From: Polyangiaceae bacterium
GTDB lineage: Bacteria > Myxococcota_A > Polyangia > Polyangiales > Polyangiaceae
Length of the DNA stretch: 64,000 nucleotides
NCBI GenBank assembly: GCA_025937785.1
Contig: JAICQQ010000014.1
Coordinates: forward strand, 1-64,000
Direction: 5' to 3'
The translations under genes and the position numbers were made by a program. Position 1 is the stretch's first letter. Each line of letters opens with the position of its first letter. Positions 34,265 through 43,608 of this stretch are shown one piece after another. Below the pieces are notes generated by a model. It was not told the origin of the DNA, searched no databases, and was given only the letters and a program-made list of their open reading frames with translations.

Positions 34265-36532
34265 CTAGTCTCCCCGCTTGTCTTTCCGCTCCAGCATCAA
34301 GCTAATGTGCTCTCCGATCAGGTTGAGCAAGTCAGCCCGCGAGTGAGCGTTCTTGCTGATGACGCCCTGTGCCGAGCGCTCGAGGCGCTGGCGCTCTTTG
34401 GCCGAGAGCATCTTGGCAGTGACGATCATCACGGGCACCTCGGAGCAATCCGGTTGGTCGCGCAGCGCGTCGAGGAACTGAAACCCGTCCATCTCGGGCA
34501 TCATCAGGTCCAGCACGATGAACGCAGGAATCTGGCGTGCCACCAGACCCAACGCTTCCATGCCGTTCGTCGCCTCGACGACACGGTAGCCAGCGCCGAC
34601 CAGACTGCGCCGCATCACCTCGCGAATGGCAGAGTCGTCCTCGACTACCAGGATCGGCGCGCCAGGGTCCACGGGCTGTCGCAGGTGCCTGCGAATGGTG
34701 GCGACGAGACGCGCGGGCTCCACCGGTTTGACGAAATAGTCCACCGCGCCGAGCGCGGCGCCGACATCGCGCTGGTCGGTCATGGTCATCATGATCACGG
34801 GGATGTCGGCGGTCGCGGCATCCACTTTCAGCGCGGTGAGCACCGACCACCCATCCATGCCGGGCATCATCACGTCCAGCACGATGACGTCCGGTTTGAG
34901 CTCGCGCGCAGCAGAGAGCCCTTCCTCGCCGCGTGCGGCAAACGCCACGCGAAAGCCGCGCTTCACCAGGGTGCGGGTCAACTGGTCGTGGATCGTCTCG
35001 TCGTCGTCGATGACCAGCACACTCTTGCCGCTGCCCGGCGTGTACGATGGACGCGCGCTACCCGGGCGCAGCGTGACCGACATCGGCAAGCGCACGCTGA
35101 ACGTCGAGCCTTTTCCGACGACGCTCGTCACCGAGATACCGCCCCCCATCAACTCGGCGAAGCGCCGGCTGAGCGCGAGCCCCAGCCCGGTACCGCCGTA
35201 GCGCCGTGTGGTCGAGGCGTCCGCTTGCACGAACGGACGAAACAGGCGTGAGAGCGTCGCCTCGGCGATGCCGATGCCGGTGTCTTCCACTTCGAAGGAC
35301 AGCCAGTCGCCGCCATCGTCTCGCTCACGACGCGCCCTCAGCGTGACGGTTCCACGCTCGGTGAACTTCGAGGCGTTGCTCAGCAGGTTCATCAGGATTT
35401 GCCGCACCTTGCGTTCGTCGGCGCGCACCACCAGGCTTGCCGGTGGCAGCTCGGTCACGAGCCGGTTGCCACGGCCCGTGAGGTTGGGTTCGATGGTCGC
35501 GACGACGTCGCGCAGGAGCGTGTCCAGGTCGAACGCTTCGACGTAGAGCTCCATCCGGCCAGCTTCGATCTTCGAGATGTCGAGCACGTCGTTGATCAAG
35601 TCCAACAGGTGTGCCCCGGCGGCGCGGATCTTCTTCAGATCGGCGGTCAGCGGATCGTTGCCCGCGTCCATCGCGTCTTCGAGCAGCAGCTCGGCGTAAC
35701 CGATGATTGCGTTCAGCGGCGTGCGGAGCTCGTGGCTCATGTTGGCCAAAAACTCACTCTTGCTACGACTGGCAGCCACCGCCGCATCCTTCGCCTGCTC
35801 GAGCGCGCGGTTCGTCTCTTCCAGAGCGCGCTCGCGCTTGAGTTGCTCGCTGACGTCGCGCTTGACCGCCAGGTGATGGGTCATGCGTCCCTGAGCGTCT
35901 TTGATCGGGGCGATCGCGGCCTCGAAATACACGAGCCCGCCGTCCTTCGACTTCGAGACCAATAACCCCCGCCAGACATCGCCAGCGCTCAGCGTCCTGT
36001 CGATCTCCCTGAAGTATTCGGGGGGGTGGTAGTCGCTGCGCACCAGCTCTTTCGGCGTCTTGCCGATGACCTCGTCGGGGGCGAAGCCCAGCGTGGCTTC
36101 GTAGGCCGGGTTCACGTACTGCAGTCGCGCCTGAGGATCGGTGATTTCGACCACGTCGCTGGCGGCGTGCACGGCGGTCGCCAGCAGCCGGATCTGCACC
36201 TGCTCCGGCGATTCGAGATCCTCGAGTAACGACTGCACGCGCAGCGCGAGCTCACCTTCGGCCCACGGCTTGATCGCGAACGTCGTCACGTGCTTGCCGA
36301 TGAGCGCCAGGTCGCCGGCCTCGACCAGAGCCAGCACCTTGAGTGACTTGTGAGACTCCGCCAACGCGGTGGCCCGGCTCGCTCCGTCCACCACCGCCAC
36401 TCGTGCGTCGTCGAGGTCAGCAGCCAGCGGCGCCGTCGCGCAGCCGCTGTTCCCGAGTTCTGCGGTCGCCTGCTGTTGGAGTGTTGGATCGGAAATGTCG
36501 ACCAGTACCGCCACTCGCTGGGAATGTAGCAT
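34265..36532 (-). CDS. Hybrid histidine kinase: pseudo-REC - PAS - HisKA - HATPase - REC - REC
   Basis: The 755-aa cytoplasmic kinase begins with a receiver-like domain (about 1-105) that keeps the Lys segment FAIKPWAEGEL but lacks a normal phosphoacceptor block, so it looks inactive. A PAS domain (about 115-235) precedes HisKA with the phosphorylated His in SHELRTPLNAIIGYAE. The HATPase domain has FEVEDTGIGIAE and GGTGLGLALSRRFAELMGGG. Two intact receiver domains follow, each with a phosphoacceptor in VLDVMMPGMDG or VLDLMMPEMDG and a conserved Lys. No transmembrane helix is seen. Phosphate flow could go to either receiver. It is divergent from the P450 gene (90-bp gap). Confidence 0.93.
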   Translation of the reverse strand: MLHSQRVAVLVDISDPTLQQQATAELGNSGCATAPLAADLDDARVAVVDGASRATALAESHKSLKVLALVEAGDLALIGKHVTTFAIKPWAEGELALRVQSLLEDLESPEQVQIRLLATAVHAASDVVEITDPQARLQYVNPAYEATLGFAPDEVIGKTPKELVRSDYHPPEYFREIDRTLSAGDVWRGLLVSKSKDGGLVYFEAAIAPIKDAQGRMTHHLAVKRDVSEQLKRERALEETNRALEQAKDAAVAASRSKSEFLANMSHELRTPLNAIIGYAELLLEDAMDAGNDPLTADLKKIRAAGAHLLDLINDVLDISKIEAGRMELYVEAFDLDTLLRDVVATIEPNLTGRGNRLVTELPPASLVVRADERKVRQILMNLLSNASKFTERGTVTLRARRERDDGGDWLSFEVEDTGIGIAEATLSRLFRPFVQADASTTRRYGGTGLGLALSRRFAELMGGGISVTSVVGKGSTFSVRLPMSVTLRPGSARPSYTPGSGKSVLVIDDDETIHDQLTRTLVKRGFRVAFAARGEEGLSAARELKPDVIVLDVMMPGMDGWSVLTALKVDAATADIPVIMMTMTDQRDVGAALGAVDYFVKPVEPARLVATIRRHLRQPVDPGAPILVVEDDSAIREVMRRSLVGAGYRVVEATNGMEALGLVARQIPAFIVLDLMMPEMDGFQFLDALRDQPDCSEVPVMIVTAKMLSAKERQRLERSAQGVISKNAHSRADLLNLIGEHISLMLERKDKRGD

Positions 36533-36622
36533 ACCGAGGCATCGCCCTCATCGTAACTTTGAGTTGGCCAGTGCGCCGGTGGGGTATTGGCACCCTCTCG
36601 CGCAGGAGGTCATGCTTGGGCG

Positions 36623-38032
36623 ATGGCGGCCCCATTCGAACACGCGCGCTTGCTCGCCGGCGTCAGCGGCTTGCTGCGGTTCGCGGACGATCCGCTCGGA
36701 CGTCTGGAAGACGTCAGGCGACAATACGGAACGCGCGTCTTCTACGAGCAGCTCGGGATCCCGTTCGTCATCGTGATGGATCCAGAAGGTGTCGAAGAGC
36801 TGCTCGTCGAGCACGCGGGGGCACTGAACAAGGATCGCTTCACCGGCGAGCTGGGGCGCGTGCTGGGGCGCGGGCTCGTGACCAGTGAGGGTGACTTGTG
36901 GCGGCGCCAGCGCAAGCTCATGGCGCCCTCGTTCCAACCGAAGCACATCGAGAAACTCGCTGGCGTAATGGTGGAGTGTAGCGAGGCGTTGCTCGCGGAC
37001 TACCAGGCGGGTCAAACGCGAGACGTGCACGCGGACATGATGCGCCTCACGCTCGACATCGTCGTGAGCACATTGTTCGGCAGCTCTCCGGTTCGTTCGG
37101 ACGAGGTGGACGAGCACCTGTCCGCAATCATGAGCGACTTTCATAGGCTCATGTTCACCTGGCGCGCGATATTCCCCATCTGGACGCCGTTTCCAACCCG
37201 GCTCAGGCTGAAGCGCTCGCGCAATCGTCTGCAGCACATCGTGCGCGAGATCATCCGAACGAAGCGGACCTCCCGGACCGCCTCGTCGGACTTGCTCTCC
37301 CGCTTGATCGCGGTAAAAGACGAGACAGGGCGCGGCATGAGCGATGCACAGCTGCTCGACGAGGCGCTCACCGTATTCCTGGCGGGCCACGAAACCACGG
37401 CATTGGCGCTTACGTACGCTCTGTGTTGCCTGGCTCGGCATCCGCTGGCCCTGGCGCGGCTTGAAGAAGAGGTGGACGCCGTGCTCGGCGACGAGCCGGC
37501 GTCTTTGGCGAGCGTCGCGCGGCTCGAGTTCTGCGGCGCCGTCGTGAAAGAGACGATGCGCCTGTACCCTCCGGCGTGGGCCATCGGTCGCTCTGCGCTC
37601 GAGCCCATCAGCATCGGCGGCAAAGAGTTCACGGCGGGCACACAGTTCATGTTGCCTCAGTGGGTGGTCCACCGAGACCCCGCATGGTTCGCAGCGCCGC
37701 TCGATTTCTTGCCCGAACGCTGGCTATCGCAGGGCGGGCAGAGCATTCCGCGCTTCGCCTACTTCCCTTTCGGTGGAGGTCCGCGGATCTGCATCGGCAA
37801 CCATTTCGCCATGCTGGAGGCAACCCTGGCGCTGGCGAGCATCGTGCGGCGCGTGCGCCTATCGCTGCCGGCGGGGTTCGAGTTCGACCTGGTGCCCACC
37901 ATCACGCTGCGCCCACGTGCTCCGATCCAGATGTACGTGGACACACGCGCCCCCGGGTCGCAGGCAGTCATGAGCGCAGGGCAGCGTGTGTCGAGTCGTT
38001 CTGACTCGAGCCGGTTCGACCGATCCTCCTAG
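36623..38032 (+). CDS. Cytochrome P450
   Basis: The 469-aa protein has the P450 signatures: the oxygen-activating I-helix (AGHETTALALTYAL), ExxR in KETMRLYPP, the PERW block (FLPERWLSQGG), and the haem-binding loop FGGGPRICIGNHFAMLE with its Cys ligand. The length and the N-terminus without a membrane anchor fit bacterial class I/CYP1xx forms that need separate ferredoxin and reductase partners, neither of which is adjacent. The ATG at 36623 (MAAPFEHARL) was chosen; AGGAGG lies about 13 nt upstream, a wide spacing. It is probably a secondary-metabolism or fatty-acid monooxygenase. Confidence 0.93.
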   Translation: MAAPFEHARLLAGVSGLLRFADDPLGRLEDVRRQYGTRVFYEQLGIPFVIVMDPEGVEELLVEHAGALNKDRFTGELGRVLGRGLVTSEGDLWRRQRKLMAPSFQPKHIEKLAGVMVECSEALLADYQAGQTRDVHADMMRLTLDIVVSTLFGSSPVRSDEVDEHLSAIMSDFHRLMFTWRAIFPIWTPFPTRLRLKRSRNRLQHIVREIIRTKRTSRTASSDLLSRLIAVKDETGRGMSDAQLLDEALTVFLAGHETTALALTYALCCLARHPLALARLEEEVDAVLGDEPASLASVARLEFCGAVVKETMRLYPPAWAIGRSALEPISIGGKEFTAGTQFMLPQWVVHRDPAWFAAPLDFLPERWLSQGGQSIPRFAYFPFGGGPRICIGNHFAMLEATLALASIVRRVRLSLPAGFEFDLVPTITLRPRAPIQMYVDTRAPGSQAVMSAGQRVSSRSDSSRFDRSS

Positions 38033-38140
38033 AGCCTCGCCCGTGGAATCTCGCGGCCGCACGCAATAAGCCGCGCGTGAGGACGCCACTCAGGAGAGTG
38101 GTGGCGTGCTGCCCGCACGTGCCTTTTCGGGAGGACGGAC

Positions 38141-38950
38141 ATGAGATTCATTGGCGTGTGTGCGGCGTTGATCGTGGTCGGTTGTGCGGGGGCACCCCCG
38201 ACTGTCAGCAAGCAACCAGCCCCCGCCGAATCTGAAGCCACGATCGCGACGAGCGCGCCGCTGGAAGCTCCGCCCGAAGTCGCGGCCAAGCCCACCAGCG
38301 CGCCAGCGACGACCCGCGACTTGCCCACCCAGTGTGTCGGAGACAGCCCGTGTCTACCGCCGGCACAGTTCGCGGAAAGTCTGTGCAAAGGTAGTTACCC
38401 GAGCGTGGCGCTCGCCATGTTCGAGAAGAGCACACCGTGGCAGCGCAAGTGGGTGAACGTCCGCTCCTTGGAGGCAGTCAACGCCTTCGGAGGTTCCGCG
38501 AGCGGCGGTCCGCTCAACTTTGGTGAGGAAGTCGTATTGTTGCGCCGCCAGCAAGCCGGCGGAGGTGGCATGCAGATGAGCGGCGGCGAGGACGTCGAAG
38601 TCCTGCGCTGGAACGGCACCTGCGTCACCGTACGAGAGTCGGAACTGGTCGAGTACGTCCCCGGCCTGCCGAAACACGCGCCCATCGTCTGGGCTTACCT
38701 CGACGAACCGACGCAAACAGCGCTCTTGACGAAGAAGTCCGTCGCCAGCGCACGCGATCAGCAGCGCAAGGAATGCCGCGGTTCCTCCAAGCGAGACCTG
38801 TCGCCGAGCTGCGAAAAAGCGGCAGGTGCGCTCGACGGCGCCATCGTGGTCGCCGTCCGCAAAGGCATGCAGCTGCCCGTGCCCGAGAAGCGGCCTGCGT
38901 GGGAGGGCCCCGAAGGCGACCCGGCCCTCACCGTTGCCAACCAGCCCTGA
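38141..38950 (+). CDS. Putative lipoprotein of unknown function
   Basis: The 269-aa product has a lipobox (ALIVVGC), a Pro/Ala/Ser/Thr-rich spacer and a soluble domain. That domain has CVGDSPCLPPAQFAESLCKGS, which may form disulfides, and strand-rich text (VEVLRWNGTCVTVRESELVEYV). Similar proteins are common in Polyangiales but I know no function. The start has GGGAGGA upstream. A stem CCACTC/GAGTGG (38086-38101) lies before it. Confidence 0.8.
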   Translation: MRFIGVCAALIVVGCAGAPPTVSKQPAPAESEATIATSAPLEAPPEVAAKPTSAPATTRDLPTQCVGDSPCLPPAQFAESLCKGSYPSVALAMFEKSTPWQRKWVNVRSLEAVNAFGGSASGGPLNFGEEVVLLRRQQAGGGGMQMSGGEDVEVLRWNGTCVTVRESELVEYVPGLPKHAPIVWAYLDEPTQTALLTKKSVASARDQQRKECRGSSKRDLSPSCEKAAGALDGAIVVAVRKGMQLPVPEKRPAWEGPEGDPALTVANQP

Positions 38951-38955
38951 CAGGA

Positions 38956-39813
38956 TCAGCGGGGTTGGCCGCTCCGCAAACGCACGAGCTCGGCCTCGAG
39001 CTCACGCACTCGAGCTTCAGCTTCGAGCTGCCGTGCTTCAGCCTGCTGGCGGAGCGCCTCGGCTGCTTGCCGGGCTTCGGCTTCCTGCTGACGGGCTTCG
39101 GCTTCCTGCTGACGGGCTTCGGCTTCCTGCTGACGGGCTTCGGCTTCCTGCTGACGGGCTTCGATTTCGACCTCGAGCTCGCTCTTGACGAGCTCTTTGC
39201 CCGAGGCGTCCGACGAGAGGCGTAACACGGTCCCCCAACGCTCATGGGACACGACCACCCACCACGCGGCCAGGACACGGCTGGGCACAGCGCTGTTGGG
39301 CTTCACTCGACGCTCGGCCAGGTCCCCCTCGACGTAGTCCCAGATCCGCAGTTGTTCGGACGCGCGCGGATCGAAGCGCACGAGCTCGCGAACGCCGAGG
39401 CGATGATAGCGGCTCAGCTTCTTCTCCCAGGCTTCCTCGGGAGCGTCGGAGCGGCTCGCGATCTCGATCGCCAGGTCGGGCGTGCCGAGCTCCCAGGTCT
39501 TCCACGAGGTAATGTCCCAGTGCTGGCTGCCGAGCTTGAGATAAACATCGGGGGCCAGACACGCCTTGGGGTTGCTGGCATCGTAGTACACGAACTGGTC
39601 GGACCCGACCGCGGCGCGGCCCCGGAGAAAAAACGACAGCAGTTGATACAGCGCTGTCCTGAGCTCGAAATGACGCACCGATTCAGGCACTTTGGCCTCG
39701 ACGGGAAACCGGCGGGGCCTGAGCGGGCGCAGATACTCGAAGCGTGGCTCGACAGAGCGTGGCTCGACAGAGCATGGCTCGAATGCTTCGGGTGCTGAAT
39801 CGCTCATCGCCAT
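38956..39813 (-). CDS. Uma2 family (DUF820) endonuclease-like protein with coiled-coil repeats
   Basis: The 285-aa protein has the PD-(D/E)XK-like core of the Uma2 family: CLAPDVYLKL with the first Asp, then TPDLAIEIASRSDAPEEAWEKKL with Glu and downstream Lys, YHRLGVRELV and a final strand. A C-terminal coiled coil is built from the repeated QQEAEAR heptad, encoded by four 21-bp tandem repeats (39072-39155). Uma2 genes are expanded in cyanobacteria and myxobacteria; their role is poorly known. The N-terminus has the repeated EPRSVEPR text. It is convergent with the lipoprotein gene. Confidence 0.85.
   Translation of the reverse strand: MAMSDSAPEAFEPCSVEPRSVEPRFEYLRPLRPRRFPVEAKVPESVRHFELRTALYQLLSFFLRGRAAVGSDQFVYYDASNPKACLAPDVYLKLGSQHWDITSWKTWELGTPDLAIEIASRSDAPEEAWEKKLSRYHRLGVRELVRFDPRASEQLRIWDYVEGDLAERRVKPNSAVPSRVLAAWWVVVSHERWGTVLRLSSDASGKELVKSELEVEIEARQQEAEARQQEAEARQQEAEARQQEAEARQAAEALRQQAEARQLEAEARVRELEAELVRLRSGQPR
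39072..39155. repeat. Four 21-bp tandem repeats inside the Uma2 gene
   Basis: Units start at 39072, 39093, 39114 and 39135 and are identical; each codes for one heptad of the coiled coil. The 21-bp length keeps the reading frame, so copy-number change would only lengthen the coil. Confidence 0.9.
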
Positions 39814-39908
39814 GGAAGATTACCACCTTTGCCTCGCCCCACCAATCGGGCTGTCACGCGGGCCGGTTGCGTGCTGCGTTCAGAGGAAAGGTCGAGCGAG
39901 GTTGGGAT

Positions 39909-41081
39909 TCACGAGGCGTCGCTGTGGGGTGCCAGCGCGGCTTCGAAGTCTCGAATCAGATCGTCGATGTGCTCGAAGCCCGCCGAGATGCGCACCAGCC
40001 CGTCGGAAATGCCCGCGTCGGCACGCGCCTCTGCCCCGAGGCCGGCGTGGCTCGTCGTAGCAGGTATCGTCAGCAGCGTTTCCGGCCCGCCCAAGCTCGC
40101 GCTGTGCACCGCCACCTTGACGCTACGCACGAAACGAGCCGCCGCCGCCGCTCCGCCCACCAGCTCGCACGCGAGCATGCCGCCGAAACCATCGAAGAGC
40201 CGCGCTGCCACTGCGTGGTCGGGGTGGTCGGGAAGGCCGGGGTAAATCACGCGCGCGACCGCTGCGTGGGCGCTGAGAGTGCGCGCGAGAGCGAGCGCGT
40301 TCTCGTTCTGCCGACCCACGCGCAAAGCCAGCGTCTTGAGCCCGCGCCGGAGCAAGTAGCAGGCTTCGGGATCCGCCGTTCCCCCCAGAATGTCGAGCCA
40401 CCGTTTGATCGATCGAATCCGCCCTGCCGACCCGAGCACGGCGCCCATGACCACGTCGGAGTGGCCGTTCAGATACTTGGTCGCGCTGTGCAGCACCAGA
40501 TCGAACCCGACCTCGATGGGGCGAAAGTTGACCGGAGAAGCGAACGTGTTGTCGATCACCGAGACCAAGCCATGCGCGCGCGCAAACTCGACGATGCGAG
40601 CATGATCGGCGACCACCATCAGCGGGTTGCTGATGGCCTCGACGTAGATCGCCCGCGTGTCGCGCGTGAGCGCAGCCTGCCATGTCTCGGGCTGGCGCAC
40701 GTCGATGAAGCCGTGGCCGATGCCCAGTTCAGCGAGGCGCTCCGAGACGAACTGCTGAGTCGCCCCGTACAGCGGGCGCTGAGTGAGCACGTGCCCTCCT
40801 GACCTTAGCAGGGCGATCAGCGTCGTGGTGATGGCTGCCATGCCGCTGCTGGTGACCAGCCCTGCTTCCGCGCCCTCGATGCGCGCCAAGACTTCGGCGG
40901 CTTCGAGCTGGTTTGCGAGGGTCGAGAGCCTCCCGTAGCGGATGCTCTGCGGGTCGATCTGCTCGCCGGCTTCGAACACGGTCGAACGCACTATCGGCGT
41001 TATCTGCGCGCCATCGAAGCGCCCTGGGTCGTCGCTGCCATGGATCACGTTCGTTTCGATGTGTAAGCGTGCTTTGGTCAT
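39909..41081 (-). CDS. Cys/Met-metabolism PLP-dependent enzyme (cystathionine gamma-synthase/lyase type)
   Basis: The 390-aa protein matches the trans-sulfuration family. Visible are YGRLSTLANQLEAAEVLA (cofactor phosphate region), GLVTSSGMAAITTTLIAL, VSVIDNTFASPVNFRP with the PLP-binding Asp, HSATKYLNGHSDVV with the Schiff-base Lys, and the C-terminal LVRISAGFEHIDDLIRDFE. It could be a cystathionine gamma-synthase, cystathionine gamma-lyase or methionine gamma-lyase; these cannot be separated by eye. The ATG at 41081 (MTKARLHIE) fits the family start. MutS2 ends 23 bp upstream. Confidence 0.92.
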   Translation of the reverse strand: MTKARLHIETNVIHGSDDPGRFDGAQITPIVRSTVFEAGEQIDPQSIRYGRLSTLANQLEAAEVLARIEGAEAGLVTSSGMAAITTTLIALLRSGGHVLTQRPLYGATQQFVSERLAELGIGHGFIDVRQPETWQAALTRDTRAIYVEAISNPLMVVADHARIVEFARAHGLVSVIDNTFASPVNFRPIEVGFDLVLHSATKYLNGHSDVVMGAVLGSAGRIRSIKRWLDILGGTADPEACYLLRRGLKTLALRVGRQNENALALARTLSAHAAVARVIYPGLPDHPDHAVAARLFDGFGGMLACELVGGAAAAARFVRSVKVAVHSASLGGPETLLTIPATTSHAGLGAEARADAGISDGLVRISAGFEHIDDLIRDFEAALAPHSDAS

Positions 41082-41103
41082 CGCTGCATACCCTCGCTCT
41101 GCC

Positions 41104-43521
41104 TCAGGAAGCTGCGATGCGAAACATGGTGAAGGCGTCGCCGCCTTCGTCCTTGTCCGCGGGTTCGACGTGACCGACCCAGGGAGAGCCCGAGAGGTGT
41201 TCACGCACGAACTGCCTGAGCGCCCCGGTACCGTGGCCGTGCAGCACGAAACCCGCATCTTCGCCGCTCGAAAGCAGGCGATCGATGAAGGCGTCCACCA
41301 GACTGGCAGCGTCCTCGATGCGCGTCCCGCGGAGGTCGAGCGTGTTGTCACCGGTGCGGCGCGCCCGATCGGGGACACCGGGAGTCGGCAAGGCGCGCTG
41401 CTGGACGCGCGCCGATCGCGCTGGGGCCACTTTCTTGTCGACCGGAGCGAGGTCTGCCACGGGCAGCCTCAGCCGCAGGGCGCCGACGCGCACCGGCACC
41501 TCGCCGTTCTTCGGCGCTTCGAGCACGGTAGCGACGGATCCATTCGAGCGCAGGCGCACGCTGCTTCCCGGCACGAGCGCCGTTGGAGTCAACGCTTCGG
41601 CGGACGAACTCCGGGCAGCGCCGGCCGCGGCGGTTGCCCAGCGGCCTCCGACGGCGACCTGCGCCGCGACGCGGCTCACGTCGCGTTCGACATCACGCAG
41701 CCCGCGCGCCGTGGCCTCGCTCTTCACCCGCGTCCGGGCGTGGTGGAGCTCGTTGCGCGCGGCCCGCACCTCCGAGAGCAGCTTCTCCGTCTCGCGCCCG
41801 AGCTCTCGCTTGCCTTCGTTCACGAGACGCTGTTTCTCGGCCTCGAGTTGGCGTGCCCAGAGCTCGAGCCGCGTGCGCTCCTGACCCAGCTCACGCTCCA
41901 CCTGCAGCAGACGCTGGCGTTCGCTTTCGAGCTCACGCACGACCTCTTCGCGTTTTACGGACTCGCGAGGTAGCAGCTCGCGCGCGCGCGAGATGAGCCG
42001 CGTGTCCAGGCCGTGGCGCGCGGCCACCAACAGGGCACTCGAAGGGCCGAAGGCGCCGAGCGTTACCCGAAAGGTCGGCTGCATCCGAGCAAAGTCGAAG
42101 CCCACGCAGCCGTTCTTGAGCGGCCCGCCAGCGGCGCCCTGCTCCTTCAGGCGCTCGTAGTGCGTCGTCACGGCGACGGCCGCACCTTGCTCGACGAGCC
42201 GCTCGAGCACGGCACCCGCCAGCGCGGCTCCCTCCTCCGGGTCGGTCCCCGCGGCGACTTCGTCGAGCACCACCAACGTGCCGTGGCCCGAGAGTTGCAA
42301 GATCGCGGCCAGCTTCTGCACGTGGCCGCTGAAGGTCGAGAGCGAGTGCGACAGCGATTGTTCGTCCCCCACGTCTGCCAGCACCTGCTCGAAGAATCCT
42401 ACGCGCGACGCCGGTTCGCAGGGCAAGGGAATGCCTGCTGCGGCCATCAGCGCGAACAGCCCCATCGTCTTCAGCGCTACCGTCTTGCCGCCTGCGTTGG
42501 GCCCGGAAAGAACCAACGCCTCGCCGCCCGCGAGCGCCAGATCGTTCGCGACCACGGAGGGCGAGTCGGCTAGCAAGGGATGCCGCGCCAAGACGAGCGA
42601 GAGTCGAGGAGCGCGCTCGATCGCAAACGCAGTCGCGCCCGTGCGGGCCGCCCAACGCACCAAGGCGCCGAGCACGTCGGCCTGCACGGCGCAGCCAAAG
42701 GCGTGCCGGACGGCGGCGACCTTCGGAAGCAGCGCCTGCAACAGCTCCCCGAGCACGCGCGCCACCTCGCGTTCGACCGCCGCCTGAAGCACGCGCAAAC
42801 GGTTAACCAAGGTGGCCACTTCGCGCGGCTCGACGAAGAGGGTATTTCCCGACGCGCTGGACCCGATCACGCTGCCATCGACACGCTGGTGCGCGTCCGC
42901 GCGCACCGGCAAGACGTAGCGCCCGTCGCGCTCCGCGAAGTACTCCCCGGAGAGCAAGGCGGCGTGGGAAGCTACCAGGCGCTTCAGCAGCACTCGGAGC
43001 TCGCGCTCCGCCTCCCTCACTCGCTCGCGAGCTTCGGCAAGCGTGCGAGAAGCGGCGTCGGAGACCTCGCCGCTGGGCTCCAAGCTACCCGACAGACGTG
43101 CCGCGAGCGGATCGAGCTGCGCTTCGCTCGTGATGAGCCCGGCCAAAAGCGGGTGGCTCGCCTTGTGGGGTTGCACGAACTGCCGCAAGCGCTGGGCCTG
43201 CTCGAGCACGCGGAACACATCGAAGAGCTCCGCCCCGCTCACGTGCGCGCCGCGCTCCGCACGGTCGAGCACCTCGCGAATGTCCGAGAAGGCCCCGCGC
43301 GGGAGCTCACTGCCGTTGCGATCGAGCTCGAGCGCCGACGCTAGCCATTTCGTGCGGAGCTCGGCCTCTTCGAATTGCGCCGCAGGCGTTAGCGCCAAGA
43401 CCGCGGCGCTGCCGGGCGCACTCGCAGCGCCGCGCGCGAGCACCGCGAGGAGCTCGGGGTAGTCCAGCGCTTCTCGTGAGCGCGAGCAGAGCTCGCTGCG
43501 ATCGATCCCGCTCGGTGTCAT
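41104..43521 (-). CDS. mutS2: MutS2 family ATPase/endonuclease with C-terminal Smr domain
   Basis: The 805-aa protein starts at ATG 43521 (MTPSGIDRSEL). It has the MutS-like clamp and ATPase with Walker A GPNAGGKTVALKTMG and Walker B LVVLDEVAAGTDPEEGAAL. A long coiled coil (about 520-640) follows, and then an Smr nuclease domain with TLDLRGTRIEDA and FVLHGHGTGALRQFVREHL. MutS2 suppresses homologous recombination by acting on branched DNA; a ribosome-rescue role has been reported in some bacteria. The family length is about 780-800 aa, which fits. Confidence 0.95.
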   Translation of the reverse strand: MTPSGIDRSELCSRSREALDYPELLAVLARGAASAPGSAAVLALTPAAQFEEAELRTKWLASALELDRNGSELPRGAFSDIREVLDRAERGAHVSGAELFDVFRVLEQAQRLRQFVQPHKASHPLLAGLITSEAQLDPLAARLSGSLEPSGEVSDAASRTLAEARERVREAERELRVLLKRLVASHAALLSGEYFAERDGRYVLPVRADAHQRVDGSVIGSSASGNTLFVEPREVATLVNRLRVLQAAVEREVARVLGELLQALLPKVAAVRHAFGCAVQADVLGALVRWAARTGATAFAIERAPRLSLVLARHPLLADSPSVVANDLALAGGEALVLSGPNAGGKTVALKTMGLFALMAAAGIPLPCEPASRVGFFEQVLADVGDEQSLSHSLSTFSGHVQKLAAILQLSGHGTLVVLDEVAAGTDPEEGAALAGAVLERLVEQGAAVAVTTHYERLKEQGAAGGPLKNGCVGFDFARMQPTFRVTLGAFGPSSALLVAARHGLDTRLISRARELLPRESVKREEVVRELESERQRLLQVERELGQERTRLELWARQLEAEKQRLVNEGKRELGRETEKLLSEVRAARNELHHARTRVKSEATARGLRDVERDVSRVAAQVAVGGRWATAAAGAARSSSAEALTPTALVPGSSVRLRSNGSVATVLEAPKNGEVPVRVGALRLRLPVADLAPVDKKVAPARSARVQQRALPTPGVPDRARRTGDNTLDLRGTRIEDAASLVDAFIDRLLSSGEDAGFVLHGHGTGALRQFVREHLSGSPWVGHVEPADKDEGGDAFTMFRIAAS

Positions 43522-43608
43522 GGCGGGCGCTGGTCTAGCACGACCGGCCGCCATGCACACGACCCCGCGCTCCGCAGCGTCAGAGCAGCGGCACTGGAAC
43601 GCTGGGGC

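Noticed and set aside
36587-36622. Upstream extension of the P450 frame
   Set aside because: The N-terminal text before MAAPFE does not look coding and the first ATG has no ribosome site.
38102-38117. Possible second sigma54 promoter (TGGCGTGCTGCCCGCA)
   Set aside because: GG and GC spacing fits, but TGGCGT and CCGC are poor matches, and the start site would fall too close to the ribosome site.
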